Shown here piece by piece: positions 10,208 to 20,704 of a stretch of DNA of 64,000 nt. The stretch comes from Cyrtodaria siliqua (lineage: Eukaryota > Mollusca > Bivalvia > Adapedonta > Hiatellidae). The stretch is taken from assembly GCA_037043455.1 (NCBI GenBank), contig JAWPHD010011189.1, positions 22,216 to 86,215 on the forward strand, given 5' to 3'. Every line of letters begins with the position of its first letter. The stretch's first letter is position 1. Under the pieces are notes generated by a model. It was not told where the DNA came from and ran no database searches. It was given only the letters and a program-made list of their open reading frames with translations. Made by a program: the position numbers and the translations under genes.

Positions 10208-10460
10208 CTGAAACAAAATAATATGCATACTCAAATAATATTATGTTGAACGCGTATGACATAATTAATATCGTCTGCGTGTAACAAGCACATCGATGGA
10301 ACCGATGGATACTTTGTTTGAAGTTACATGAAGTTCTATCAGTTGACATAAAGTATACAGTTAAAACTGTACAGAATAAAAAATGTATGTAGATCTTTTC
10401 ATATGGAGTTCAAAAGCAATAACATACAGCTGCGTATCCATTAAAACAAGATATCGGGAC

Positions 10461-10522
10461 CTCCCGGACGGACGTACAGACAGACGTACAGACAGACGGA
10501 GACAGACAGACAGACATATTGC
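10461..10522 (+). repeat. GACG/GACA microsatellite
   Basis: Repeats of GGACGTACAGACAGAC followed by a run of GACA units. It sits at the edge of the dispersed repeat family described next; a similar GGACGGACGGAC run occurs at 12778. Confidence 0.8.
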
Positions 10523-10746
10523 TCAATTCCCTCTATCATTGTTTGAAGTTTCAATGCAATCCCATTAGTAGTATTCTAGTTATGCTCCATATATCACTGT
10601 GTGAAGTGTGAAATTTTATTGCGATCCCAGTCATTTTCTTTTTGTAGTTATGCCCCGAACACAAATTGTAATTATGAGAATATAATTACAAAAGGTTTAT
10701 AGTTTTCTGCACTTCCACTCATTGCCCTCCATCATTGTGTGAAGTT
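10523..10746 (+). repeat. Dispersed tandem repeat, units with TGTTTGAAGTTTCAATGC
   Basis: Degenerate units contain a CCCTCYATCATTGTKTGAAG block, a TTGCAATCCCA-like block and TTATGCYCC. Related units are found at 12487-12785, where they contain GCTCCGGACAAGAATTGTA. I recognise the style from bivalve genomes but cannot name the family. Confidence 0.6.
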
Positions 10747-11430
10747 CAGGCCTGCCAAAACTTGTTAACACAAAATCCTGAGATTTTTAAAATTTAAGAT
10801 TGAAAGCAAACATTTTTAAATAGACATTTGGAGCGCGCAACTTGATTTTCGCACTTATTTTTTTAATTCGCAGACTTTATTTTCATTTTTTTTTAAAGCA
10901 CAAATTTAAATAATAGAAACTAATAGATTAGCATACTTCAACAAAAATAGTTTTAAGGGAGAACTGACCTATTCAAAAATTTAAGGGTACGTATATGAAC
11001 TATATAATTATATTTGTAAATTTGAAGATATTTGCGATTTGAATCTGAATTTTGTTTTGCCGTTATTTAAACATGTTTTTAATCATAACGTCTCAAATAT
11101 GGCTATGTTTGACGTTTTTCATAAAAGTCCCATTGTACTCAATTTTCAACGTTTTTGACATTTTTAGAGTGTGAGGCTAGTCACATGTAATTACTTTTTA
11201 TATCAAACTATTCGTCTTGATGAGACCTTTCAATTGATATATATTTCATTTAAATTAAGGCGTAAAATAAACATTATATAATTTTCCATTTCTTTCACCG
11301 ATTTTTTACCGTGAAATTTTAAGAAAAAACAAAGTTAAAGCCTTTTATCTTTTAAACGGCTTTATAAAAAATGCACAATTTCAAGATTTTAGGGAATTTA
11401 ATTTTCTATCGGAATATAAAATAAAATTTG

Positions 11431-11604
11431 CTGGTCATCGGAATATTTTTTTCTGTATTATTGTTATATTAACCATAATACCCTTCGAAAAAGACGTCAC
11501 GTCATAAAAATAACGTCGACGGTATTTGTATTAAAGGGACACACAGCAATCTTGATTTTTTAAAAACTCACGGCGTCCCGTTAGTTTTTCTCTTAACTTG
11601 AATT
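11431..11604 (+). repeat. 174-bp direct repeat, copy 1
   Basis: Identical by eye, base for base, to 14626-14799. It covers about 100 bp upstream of the MITE at 11535 and the first 70 bp of that MITE. Flanking sequences differ at both ends. Confidence 0.9.
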
Positions 11605-11849
11605 TGTTCAATCATTAATAGTAATTGTTAGAATAGTTCAAAGCAGATTGTTTTTACATATTTTTGACTTTTGATAATATTGCACCAATAATATATTTAA
11701 AAAATGTGTAGAATAATGAAGGAAATAGAATTTTTAAATTTTTACTTAATTATATGCAAGCAATTTTAAAGTCAAAATGATGCAGGATTAATAAATTCCT
11801 TTACTAATTTGAATGCCTGATATAAAACTCAAGATTGCCATGTGTCCCT
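11535..11849. mobile_element. MITE with TTAA flanks
   Basis: 315 bp with inverted ends AGGGACACACAGCAATCTTGA and TCAAGATTGCCATGTGTCCCT (19 of 21 match), flanked by TTAA at 11531-11534 and 11850-11853. The flank and first bases (TTAA then AGGG) are the same as in the MITE at 381-727, although the rest of the ends differ, so the two may use related transposases. Confidence 0.75.
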
Positions 11850-12486
11850 TTAAAGGTACAATAACATTGTACATGTTGGAGATGTATTAACAATTATTTT
11901 GTGATAATCAACTCTTCGTATATTATTTATAGTTACCGTCTAGATGGACATGTTACTCAACATAAATTGCTGAAGGTTTTTAGCAATTCGTCAATTTCAT
12001 TGACTGAAATTTAACTTATATTAAATATATGTGATTAAATATATGTACGTGAAAAGGTACACATATGCCTGTTAAATGCAAATACAGTCTTCATAACTAT
12101 AAAACCAATTATAGTCATCGTAGCTGTTATAGTGATACACCACCTAAGAATTTGCTAGTTCCTCACACTTGCTATTTCAATTAGCTTGACAAATTAAAGA
12201 AGCCACAGATATGCACATGTCGTTATGTCACAGAAGGAACTAATGATATCCTTAGGTGTTAATCTTTTATTCAGGCAGTGCTTACACGGACTACCCCCAT
12301 TAATTCGACACTTGTAAGTGCTCTCTGACTAGGGAGCGTAACAGGACAAATTCGGGAAATAGCTGATAAACTGTGAAAATATAGCTGTTATATCATGAAC
12401 ATTTTGTTTTGATGGAAAATCCGGAGATTGTACTTAAATTCGGAGATACGGAAAGCGACTGAAAAATCCGAAGATTGGCAAGCCTG

Positions 12487-12785
12487 GAACTAGTTCCTGG
12501 GTTATGCTCCGGACAAGAATTATAAGTATTACTTACAAAGGGCATGACTCTTTTGAATGAAGATAGAGCTATGAGTCTCAGGTATCATTAAGTGAAGTTT
12601 CACTGCAGTACCAGAAGTCGTTTAAGCCGCTCCGGACAAGAATTGTACGTATAACATTACACAGGGTATTAACTCTAATATGATAGAGTTATGCTGGTTA
12701 TGAATAGCACTTCCGTTGTTTGAAGTTTTATTGCAGTCCAATAAGTAATTCTAAAGTTAGGCTCCGGACAAGATCTCTGGACGGA
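12487..12785 (+). repeat. Dispersed tandem repeat, second block
   Basis: About two units of roughly 130 bp, each with GCTCCGGACAAGA, a GGGYATKAACTCT-like block, GATAGAG(C/T)TATG and GAAGTTTYAYTGCAGT. They end in GGACGGACGGACAAAG. They resume the family interrupted at 10746. Confidence 0.6.
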
Positions 12786-12789
12786 CGGA

Positions 12790-13608
12790 CAAAGCGGCAA
12801 CCATCTTACCTGTTGATATGTGGGGGCTAAGATTTCCTCCAAACACGCATAGCAGTCAATGCGATAGTAAGAGTAGAACGAGCTCCCGGATGCATATACA
12901 TGTATATCCGCCCCTCCCCCAGTGGCGGCTCTGGAATCCAATCCAACATTATGTTTATAGTAACAGTGACCATGTCCCGAGCAGGTAATCTAAAGTGTTC
13001 TGACGATATCACAACACAGTTGAACACACATTTGTCACTTAAGTAAATAGCTTTAAAGACAATGAGTGGAAACCATCTTCCAATTTATAGAAACAGTTAT
13101 GTTAGACCTTAAACGAAAATTAACTTAATGAACTAAAACCATGGTTCTATGTTAAGTATTTGAGCTTGATCAAAGCAACCTTGGAGACAATGGTATCAAA
13201 GTATCTTGGAATCCACCTTTAATCCAAGATGTTTTTACCTGAAGATTAGTTTCTTTTTCATATAATAGGGACACTATTAACCTTGACCAGAGTAACCTGT
13301 AACGCAATATCAAGCCTCATATCCATATGTTTAGGAATATCTCTGACATGTCCTCTTCTTTCATTTCTATCACTATTATGACAAAAAAACGCATCTATCT
13401 ATAGTAACGCTAAAACTGACATTGACCAAATGAAATGATAATCGATAAAAAACCTCGTTATACAATGGGAAATTTAGCCATGACATATATAATTTTACCG
13501 GATTTACTGTTTGGAAACCTTTTAAAATTATATTTAAGATGTTATAGTAAGAACAGAAGTTACAAATTGTCGTACTGTCTCAATTTTCCAGAATTAACAA
13601 GAAACAGG
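12790..13608. other. No feature recognised
   Basis: Unique-looking AT-rich DNA. Short open frames at 12675-13027 on the minus strand and at 13435-13656 on the plus strand show no domains. Confidence 0.5.
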
Positions 13609-13951
13609 TTGTTTGTTTGTTTGTATGGTGTTTTACGTCATTTTCAACACATGTAAATACATACTGAAAAGTGGATCCCTTGGAAGCAAGAAACACAAAC
13701 AAGAGATAAAAGTAGCAGACACGTTTTTATTGAGTCTGTTCAAGATTATATATGATGGCCGATTTTTGTTCGTGGTGGAGGCAGACCACCTACTTTTCCT
13801 GGGTAGAACCAGTACTGTACACCTCCCGCCTTCCGTAAGAATCGATACTTCCTCACTTACAAGTCGAGCTCCCAGTGAGATTCGAACCCGCAGCAGTGCG
13901 AGGCGTAGGTTTACAACGTAACGTCGTTAACCATTCGGCCACGGAGACGCA
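13609..13951 (-). mobile_element. tRNA-derived SINE
   Basis: On the minus strand the element starts CGTCTCCGTGGCCGAATGG, an RNA polymerase III A box, and has a B box GGTTCGAATC about 45 bases on; the head resembles a serine or leucine tRNA. Then come a middle region (GGCGGGAGGTGTACAG), a conserved module also found at 14290 and 30835 (AACAGACTCAATAAAA, TTGCTTCCAAGGGATCC), and a tail of CAAA repeats at 13609-13625. A second truncated copy lies at 38343. It encodes no protein and would rely on a LINE for copying. Confidence 0.8.
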
Positions 13952-14289
13952 TTTAAACAGATGTGTAAGGTTAGCCTCTACTCTACTCTACTGACATATA
14001 CTCAGTACGTTTAAAAACGTAACAGGTTTGATTTTCGATTATTTTCAGTCCGCGTTATTTTGTTTTGCAAATCTAGATTGTATTTTAAGTTAGTACACAT
14101 GTCTATTTGTCCCAACGGTTAACGTGGCGACAAATAGTTGCGAAAGATTCTATCTGCTTCTTTCAGTTAAAACACATTTTGCAAGAGGAATATTTACATC
14201 TCTAAAAATTCAAATGTACCGAGTGTACTACGAAATAACAATGCATTACTTGTAAAACACCACGTTCTATCGATAGAAGTGTGAAGAGA

Positions 14290-14398
14290 AATATAATAAA
14301 TACTGAAAAGGACATCCTTTGGAAGCAACAAACGCGAACACGAGATAAAAGTAGCAGACTCGGTTTTATTGAGTCTGTTCATGAGAGGTATAAACTAC
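14290..14398 (-). repeat. SINE module without tRNA head
   Basis: Minus-strand CATGAACAGACTCAATAAAA followed by TTGCTTCCAAAGGATG and TTTTCAGTATTTATT matches the inner module of the SINE at 13609-13951. No A or B box is attached. It is a truncated SINE or a module shared by different elements. Confidence 0.7.
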
Positions 14399-14625
14399 AT
14401 ATTCACAGAAATAGCGTTTCAAATACAGACACTCGACTATGTCTTGTCTTTATTTTGAATTCGTGCTTTCACCAGCTCATGGCGAATTTGGGTATTTACG
14501 TAATCCCATGAATGCAGGACACCACATCCCAGGACTGGAACACACGACGTTCTGATTAAGTCAGACGTACCATCACTGAGCTGTGTAGCTTCTTGTTTAG
14601 TACTATCCATCACAATGTAAAATAA

Positions 14626-14799
14626 CTGGTCATCGGAATATTTTTTTCTGTATTATTGTTATATTAACCATAATACCCTTCGAAAAAGACGTCACGTCAT
14701 AAAAATAACGTCGACGGTATTTGTATTAAAGGGACACACAGCAATCTTGATTTTTTAAAAACTCACGGCGTCCCGTTAGTTTTTCTCTTAACTTGAATT
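14626..14799 (+). repeat. 174-bp direct repeat, copy 2
   Basis: Identical by eye to 11431-11604 and in the same orientation, 3.2 kb away. The MITE part is cut after about 70 bp. Confidence 0.9.
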
Positions 14800-15935
14800 A
14801 CAAGATGTATTATAATTATAGTTCATCATGTCGCACATGTGAATTAACATTGTGTCGTTTAAAACTATACCGTATCAAATTTGAACTCGGATTCATTAGC
14901 AAGACAACTTCCTTTTGTTGTGTAATGCCTACTTAGTGTTAGCAATCTTACAGAGTATCGGAAAATATCGGTAGTATAGTGGTTATCACCCCCCCCCCCC
15001 CCCCCTCCTCAAAAAGTATATTGTTTCCCCTTTTGTGAGAAAAAACCCTCTCAATTTTTTTTATTTTGTTTCTTAGTTGACCATCCATTATATGTCCATC
15101 AAACATGCATGTTCTTGATGTGAATTTAATATTAAATGAAAGATTGAGACTTAATACATATAAAACATACTATCTTTCTTCTTTATTTTAACATTGTCAA
15201 ACTTCCCCCTTTTTCCAATTCATGTCTAATTTTTCCCCCTCTAAAGGGCCCCGGCCTCTTTCCCCCAGAAGTAAAAAAAGACACTGCCCACTGACCTGTT
15301 CATTACCAACATGCGTGGGTAATGAAGCACTTGCGCGTAAGGACAATGTTACTCAAAGATGTTTACACTCTGATCTTGCGTCCACTTTAAAATCAACTAT
15401 ATACAATCAATAAGGCTTTTGGAAATAAGGTAGTAATCTAGAACACTAATGTAACCCATTTGACTTAAATACGTATACTCTCCATTCCCTCTGTCTTTAC
15501 CAAACCGTCCGTTTACACTATACAAACAATAGGTTTTACAAAATTCAAAGTAACTCTTTTCCAAAAGAAATATAAAAAGATCGGACAGGGAAACTAGCAT
15601 TCAAGGAGGACAGTAAACCACAAAACACAGAAACAAACACGCAAACAGACAAACAAGAAGGCAAAAGCAATAATAAATGCAAACGACATCATAAACACAA
15701 AAAGGGTTAACAATAGGCCTACCGCCTTGGAACGGTCAGTGGCAAAGTAGGCCACTGGGGGTTTAAACCGGTTATAGGGTGCACCAAACCTCACACTTAC
15801 CCTACTGTTATCCCATTAAAACAGGACAGTTTAAATAAAGAAATCCCCGCCATGATCTAATCTCTAACCAACAAGGCATCATCAATAGGCAATATAGGTA
15901 AAACACAAATATGCTCGTGTAAATATAATACAAAA
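14800..15935. other. No gene; poly-C run at 14988-15005
   Basis: A run of about 18 C residues follows GTGGTTATCA. The rest is AT-rich, with small random frames on both strands. No promoter, RNA gene or domain is visible. Confidence 0.5.
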
Positions 15936-16029
15936 ACAAGAGCTGTCGGAGAACAGCGCAGCTCGACTATTCGATTTTTCAGAGAATAATAAATTTATAG
16001 CTAGTATATACCATCAGAAAACAAGGCTA

Positions 16030-17690
16030 CAACAATGTGGGGCGGGATTGGGAGCACAACATAACTATAACTATGTGTAAGAATTGACCAAAACTAAACA
16101 GAAATATGTAAAAAAAAAAAAAAAAAAAAATCGAGTTTTGAGTTGGGTACGGGGTGGGGGTGGGAGACAGGCGGGGGTGGATGGTGGGGGGAGTGGGGTT
16201 GGTAAGGGCAACATATATGTGTAAGAAGCTATGTAATAAATAACCAAAACAACACAAAAATAAGAACAAAAAAATATGAAGAAAAATCGAGTTTGAGTGG
16301 GGATGGGGTAGAGGCGTGGGGTGTCGAGGGCAACATGTGTAAGAATTGACTAAAACAACGAAGAAATATTTAAAAAAAAAAAAAAACATTTCAAGTGTGT
16401 GTGTGGGGGGGGGGGGGGGGGGGGGGTGGGGGGGGGGGGGGCAAGATATATGTGTAACAATTGACAAAAGCAACACAGAAATATGTAAAAAATATATATA
16501 TATAGTTTCAAGTGGGGGTGGGGTTGGGGAGCCGGGGGGGGGGGGGAGAGGCGGGAGCGAGTTGGGGCCGGAGGGGGGGGGGGCAACATATGTGTAAGAA
16601 TTGATTAATACAACAAAGAAATATGTAAAAAAACAACAAAAGTTTCAAGTGTGGGGGTGGGGAGGGGGTGAGAGGCGGGGAAGGGGGATGGGGCAACAGA
16701 TATGTGTAAGAATTGACTAAAACAACGAAGAAATATGTAAAAAAAAACAAAAAACATTTCAAGTGTGTGTGTGGGGGGGGGGGGGGGGGGCAAGATATAT
16801 GTGTAACAATTGACAAAAGCAACACAGAAATATGTAAAAAATATATATATATAGTTTCAAGTGGGGGTGGGGTTGGGGAGCCGGGGGGGGGGGGGGGGAG
16901 AGGCGGGAGCGAGTTGGGGCCGGGGGGGGGGGGGGCAACATATGTGTAAGAATTGATTAATACAACAAAGAAATATGTAAAAAAACAACAAAAGTTTCAA
17001 GTGTGGGGGTGGGGAGGGGGTGAGAGGCGGGGAAGGGGATGGGGCAACAAATATGTGTAAGAATTGACAAAAGCAACACAGAAATATGTAAAAAAAAAAA
17101 AAAAAGTTTCAAGTGGGGGGTGGGGTGGGGTGGGGTGGGGTGGGGTGGGGCGATGAGCTGGGAAGAGAGGCGGGAGTGGGTTGTGGGGGGGATGGGGCAA
17201 CAATCTGGGGCGGGGTGGGTGTGATGGCGTGAGAGGCGGGACTGGGTTTCAGGCGGGGGTGTGGGGGGCAACATATGTGTGTAAGAATTGACTAATACAA
17301 CAAAGAAACATGTAAAAAAAAAATCAAGTGTGGGGCGGGGGGGCGGGGGGGGGGCGGGGGGGCGGGGGGGTTTGATGGGGTGAGAGGTGGGGTGGGGGAG
17401 GAGGGTTGCAACATATATGTGTAAGAATTGACAAAAGTAACACAGAAATATGTAAAAAAAAAAATATAATAGTTTCAAGTGGGGGTGGGGTGGGGTGGAG
17501 TGGGGTGGAGCGAGGGTGAGAGGCGGAAGTGGGTTGGGGGTAGGGGGTGATGGGGTGGGAGGCGGGGGGTGGTGGTGGGGGCGGGGAGGGTTTGCAACAT
17601 ATATAAGAATTGAACACAAAAATATGTAAAAAAAAAAAGTGTGGAGGGGAGTGGGGGTGGGGGTAGTTGGGGTGGGGGGTGGGGAGGAGG
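16030..17690 (+). repeat. G-rich minisatellite, units of about 110-150 bp
   Basis: Each unit has an anchor of the type CAACATATGTGTAAGAATTG, an A-run, TTTCAAGTG, and a long G-rich stretch with runs of 10 or more G. About twelve units are present. A three-unit block of about 360 bp is duplicated (from about 16396 and again from about 16758). The Gly-rich and Pro-rich frames here are by-products of the G runs. The plus strand can form G-quadruplexes. Confidence 0.85.
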
Positions 17691-17749
17691 GAGCTCATAC
17701 CCCAATATGGGTGAAGTAATAAGATGCATAATGCTATAACAAATCCCAA

Positions 17750-18365
17750 ACCAAATTATAGATATATACCTGCTTACATGCAAACCTAGATATGCCTTTA
17801 TTGCACATTTTATGGGCCATCACATTTTTGGTTCCATGGGAGCCCAGCATTTGCAGACAAAATTACTTATCCAGCCCTTTACAACATACTATAAGGAAAC
17901 CAATTCCAAAATTTAGTTCAGCTAGGAAAAGAAATGTAAGAGATATAGACCTGTAAACACAGCTTACACGCAAAATTTGATGTGAAACAGACATATTTTA
18001 AGGGCTATCACAATTTGGGTTCCATGGGAGCCCAGGGGTTACAGGAACTAAAATTACTTAAGCAGCCCTTACGATAATGCTATAAGGAAGCTAATGGCCC
18101 AATTTGGTTGTGCTAGGGTAATAATTGTAAGAGATATAGACTTATAAACACAGCTTACACGCAAAATTTGATGTGAAATGGGGCACATTTTATGGGCTAT
18201 CATAATTTGGGTTCCATGGGAGCCCATGGGTTACAGGAACCAAAAATTGCTGATGCAGCCCTTAAGATAATGCTATAAGCAAGCCCATGAACAAATTGGG
18301 TTGTGGTAGGATAAGAAATGTAAGAGATATAGACTTGTAAACACAGCTTACAAGCAAACCTTGAT
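17750..18365 (+). repeat. Tandem array of about 190-bp units, three copies
   Basis: Units share GTTCCATGGGAGCCCA, CAGCCCTTA, ATGCTATAAG, AATGTAAGAGATATAGAC and AACACAGCTTAC. Divergence between units is moderate. It occupies the right half of the composite element. Confidence 0.85.
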
Positions 18366-18566
18366 GTGGGACGCCGACGCCGACGCCAACGCCGACGCCG
18401 GGGTGATTACATAAGCTCTCTTATTCTTCGAATAGTCGAGCTAACAATAGCCTAGAAAGCCACAATGAAGGTACTCAATGACTTTGCAGAAGCCAGAGCA
18501 GTAAGAGAATAAACCATTAAGGGCACGACAAGAAAGATCATGGACAAACATCAAACGCCACCGTCA

Positions 18567-19440
18567 CAATGGGCTTTTTGTAGGCGTCATCATAGGGTCC
18601 ACAGCCTGTCCGGTCATCGTACAATTAAAGAGGAAAGCATAGCGGCGAACTGTAAAAGGGTCCACCACCAAGCATGCAGTACGTTGCAAAATGATAGGGT
18701 CATAACCTCTTTTGATAAACTTTTTAACAAAGACAGTATGAAAGTGATCATGACCTAGAATCTTACGAAGTTTATAAATCACATCACCATAGAAGTCAGG
18801 TTGTGATAGTCCTTGTCGCAGAAGAGTCCTTAAATTACTTTTATATTTGGAAAGAAGATGAGGGTTACGATAATAAAATTTAGCAAAGGTTTTACGAAGT
18901 TGATGGTAACGGTAACCCTGATTGAGTAACTTTTTAGTTATACAAAGATTACGAATATTAAAATCCTCAACTCGAGCACAAGCTCTAGAAAAACGAATAA
19001 GTTGAGACACATATACCCCATAAGAAGTTGCTCGGGGAACATCCCCATCCAAGTGGGGATAATTAACAATGTCAAAATTAAAATCGTCTCTCTTGTCATA
19101 GATTTTGCTAATTATTTTACCATTTTCAATCGAGAGATCTAAATCAAGAAAAGAAGCGTTATCATCAGATATATTAGCTTTGTTAAGCTGAAGTTCATTA
19201 GGATAAATATAATTAACCATAGTTGGAAAGAAAGGGTTGTCAATGTTCAATATGCCATCCAGATACCAAGTGGTGTCATTAAAGGCTTGAATAACATCTG
19301 CCTGGGTATCTGGTGAAAGACTCAACATGAAATCCCTTTCATAGCAAAATAAGAACAAATCTGCGACAAGTGGTACACAGTTCGTACCCATAGGGATACC
19401 AACAATTTGTCTATAAACGGTGGTTCCATAAATGATATAG
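18567..19440 (-). pseudogene. Reverse transcriptase C-terminal half (Penelope-like)
   Basis: About 290 residues from the LINE junction to the TGA at 18566-18564. Recognised blocks: VYRQIVGIPMGTN with LVADLFLFCYE (RT motif B), then the active-site block, here YLDGIL where the family has YLDDIL, so the second catalytic aspartate is lost. Next come ELQLNKANISD with FLDLDLSI, KIYDKRDDFNFDI and YGVYVSQLIRFSRAC, typical of this RT family. The thumb region (QGYRYHQLRKTF, LLRQGLSQPDFYGDVIYK) is intact. The protein would copy element RNA in the nucleus; here it is dead. The frame upstream of 19440 belongs to the LINE and is not part of it. Confidence 0.8.
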
Positions 19441-19793
19441 AAGACGAATTTGTATGTAAAGGATACCAAGGTTTAAATATTGATACTTGTAAATTATTCA
19501 TGCTTTTATATGCGGATGATATTGTTCTTTTCTCTGAATCTTCAGATGGTTTACAAAGTGGGTTAAATTTTATGTTTGAATATTGTGAAAGATGGAAATT
19601 AAAGGTTAACACATCAAAATCTAAAGTTATGATTTTTAAGAAAGGAGGTCAATTACCCAGGAACTTAGTGTTTTCATATAACGGAAGTATAATAGAAATT
19701 GTAAATAAATTTGTTTACCTGGGAATTGTATTTACGGTGGGTCTTTTGCAGCAACCTAAACAGCATTGGCGGGGCAAGCAATTTTTGAAATGA
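19430..19793 (+). pseudogene. LINE reverse transcriptase fragment
   Basis: The frame carries the RT catalytic block LLYADDIVLFSES at about 19504-19540, followed by WKLKVNTSKSKVMIF and a YLGIVF block (motifs D and E). A frameshift near 19737 shifts the natural frame, which continues as GSFAAT, a TAA in place of CAA at about 19762, and then joins the next segment. Fingers and the endonuclease domain were lost by 5' truncation. Confidence 0.8.
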
Positions 19794-20704
19794 ACAAATA
19801 TTTACATAAATTCACGTTTTTGTCACCAAAACACAGGCTGGATTTGTTTGATAAATTAATTTCACCTATATTAAATTACAGTAGCGAGGTATGGGGTTTT
19901 ATTCAAGGAAGTGCTATAGAAAGGGTTCATATACAATTGTGTAAGAAGATGCTAGGGGTCAAGAAAACAACACAAAATGATTTTATATATGGTGAACTTG
20001 CTCGATCTTCTTTTGTGACACGTCGACATTATAACATTATTAAATACTGGTTGAAACTGTTACATACTGAAAAACGTAAATATTCTAGAATTGTTTATGA
20101 CATGCTTTTATTAGATTTAGAAATACTACCGAACAAAATAAGTTGGGTAAAACTACTTCGGGATTTATTAGCATCCCTTGGCTTTTATGAAGTCTGGGTT
20201 AACCAAAGTGTTGGTGAACCTAAATTATTCTTATTTGTTGCGAAACAGAGAATTCATGACCATTTTTTACAAGACTGGCATAGTAGACTTGAAAATTCTA
20301 GTCGTGCATTATTTTATAGAAATATCTATGAATTTAGGCTTCAGCCACATTTAGAAAAAATACATATTTTTAAGTATTTAAAGGTTTTTGCACAGTTCAG
20401 AGTATCATCTCATAGGTTAGAGGTTGAAGCTGGCAGATGGTCAAGACCAACTAGTACTCCTTTCCACGAAAGAAAGTGTAAAATATGTGATATTTTAGAA
20501 GATGAATATCACTTCATTCTAGAGTGCAGTTTATATAAGGAACTGAGGTCGTTATATATCCATCCATATTACTGGAGAAGACCAAATATGTTTAAACTTG
20601 TTGAATTGTTAAAAAGTCAAAATATGTCGGTTTTAAACAAATTGGGTATATTCATCTACAAGGCATTTAAATTAAGAAATGAAATATTATATTTTGATAA
20701 TTAG
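19766..20704 (+). pseudogene. LINE RT thumb and C-terminal domain
   Basis: 312 codons open to TAG-free end at TAG/TAA 20702-20704. The start is internal (GQAIFEMNKYL follows the RT thumb). HRLDLFDKLISPILNYSSEVWG is the usual block after the RT in these LINEs. Near the end, CKIC then HFILEC forms a CCHC zinc-type motif as seen in the C-terminal tail of several LINE clades. The long intact frame suggests the element decayed only at the upstream frameshift, but the copy is dead because of truncation. Confidence 0.75.

Larger units (their letters stand above)
10747..12486. mobile_element. Possible non-autonomous hAT-like element
   Basis: The block opens CAGGCCTGCCAA and closes TTGGCAAGCCTG, inverted repeats with one mismatch and a CAGG start like hAT ends. 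It interrupts the dispersed repeat family, whose units continue on both sides. No 8-bp target duplication is visible (GTGAAGTT and GAACTAGT), so the call is weak. It is AT-rich, has no coding frame, and contains a smaller MITE at 11535-11849. Confidence 0.4.
15936..18442 (+). mobile_element. Composite non-autonomous element carrying two tandem arrays
   Basis: AGCTCGACTATTCGA at 15960-15974 is a perfect inverted repeat of TCGAATAGTCGAGCT at 18428-18442. The left end starts ACAAGAGCTGTC and folds into a small hairpin (GCTGT...ACAGC). The right end carries five GACGCC-like hexamers (18371-18400) and GGGGTGATTACATAAGCTC. I recognise this pair of ends as a common bivalve repeat, from memory only. 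Inside lie a G-rich array (16030-17690) and a 190-bp array (17750-18365). No protein is encoded, and no clear target duplication is seen. Confidence 0.65.

Noticed and set aside
13613..13921. 102-codon plus-strand frame ending RTRSSARRRFTT
   Set aside because: It is the antisense of the tRNA-derived SINE.
16027..17783. Proline-rich and glycine-rich frames on both strands
   Set aside because: They are translations of poly-G and poly-A runs in a minisatellite.
18450..18566. SECIS element downstream of the Penelope-like RT
   Set aside because: An ATGA and an AA are present on the minus strand, but the spacing and pairing do not make a convincing SECIS stem, and the 3' end is cut by the composite element.
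18561..18567. TGA at the end of the Penelope-like RT as a third selenocysteine
   Set aside because: The frame runs on for about 40 codons, but that tail has no family likeness that I recognise, so it is more simply the normal stop.
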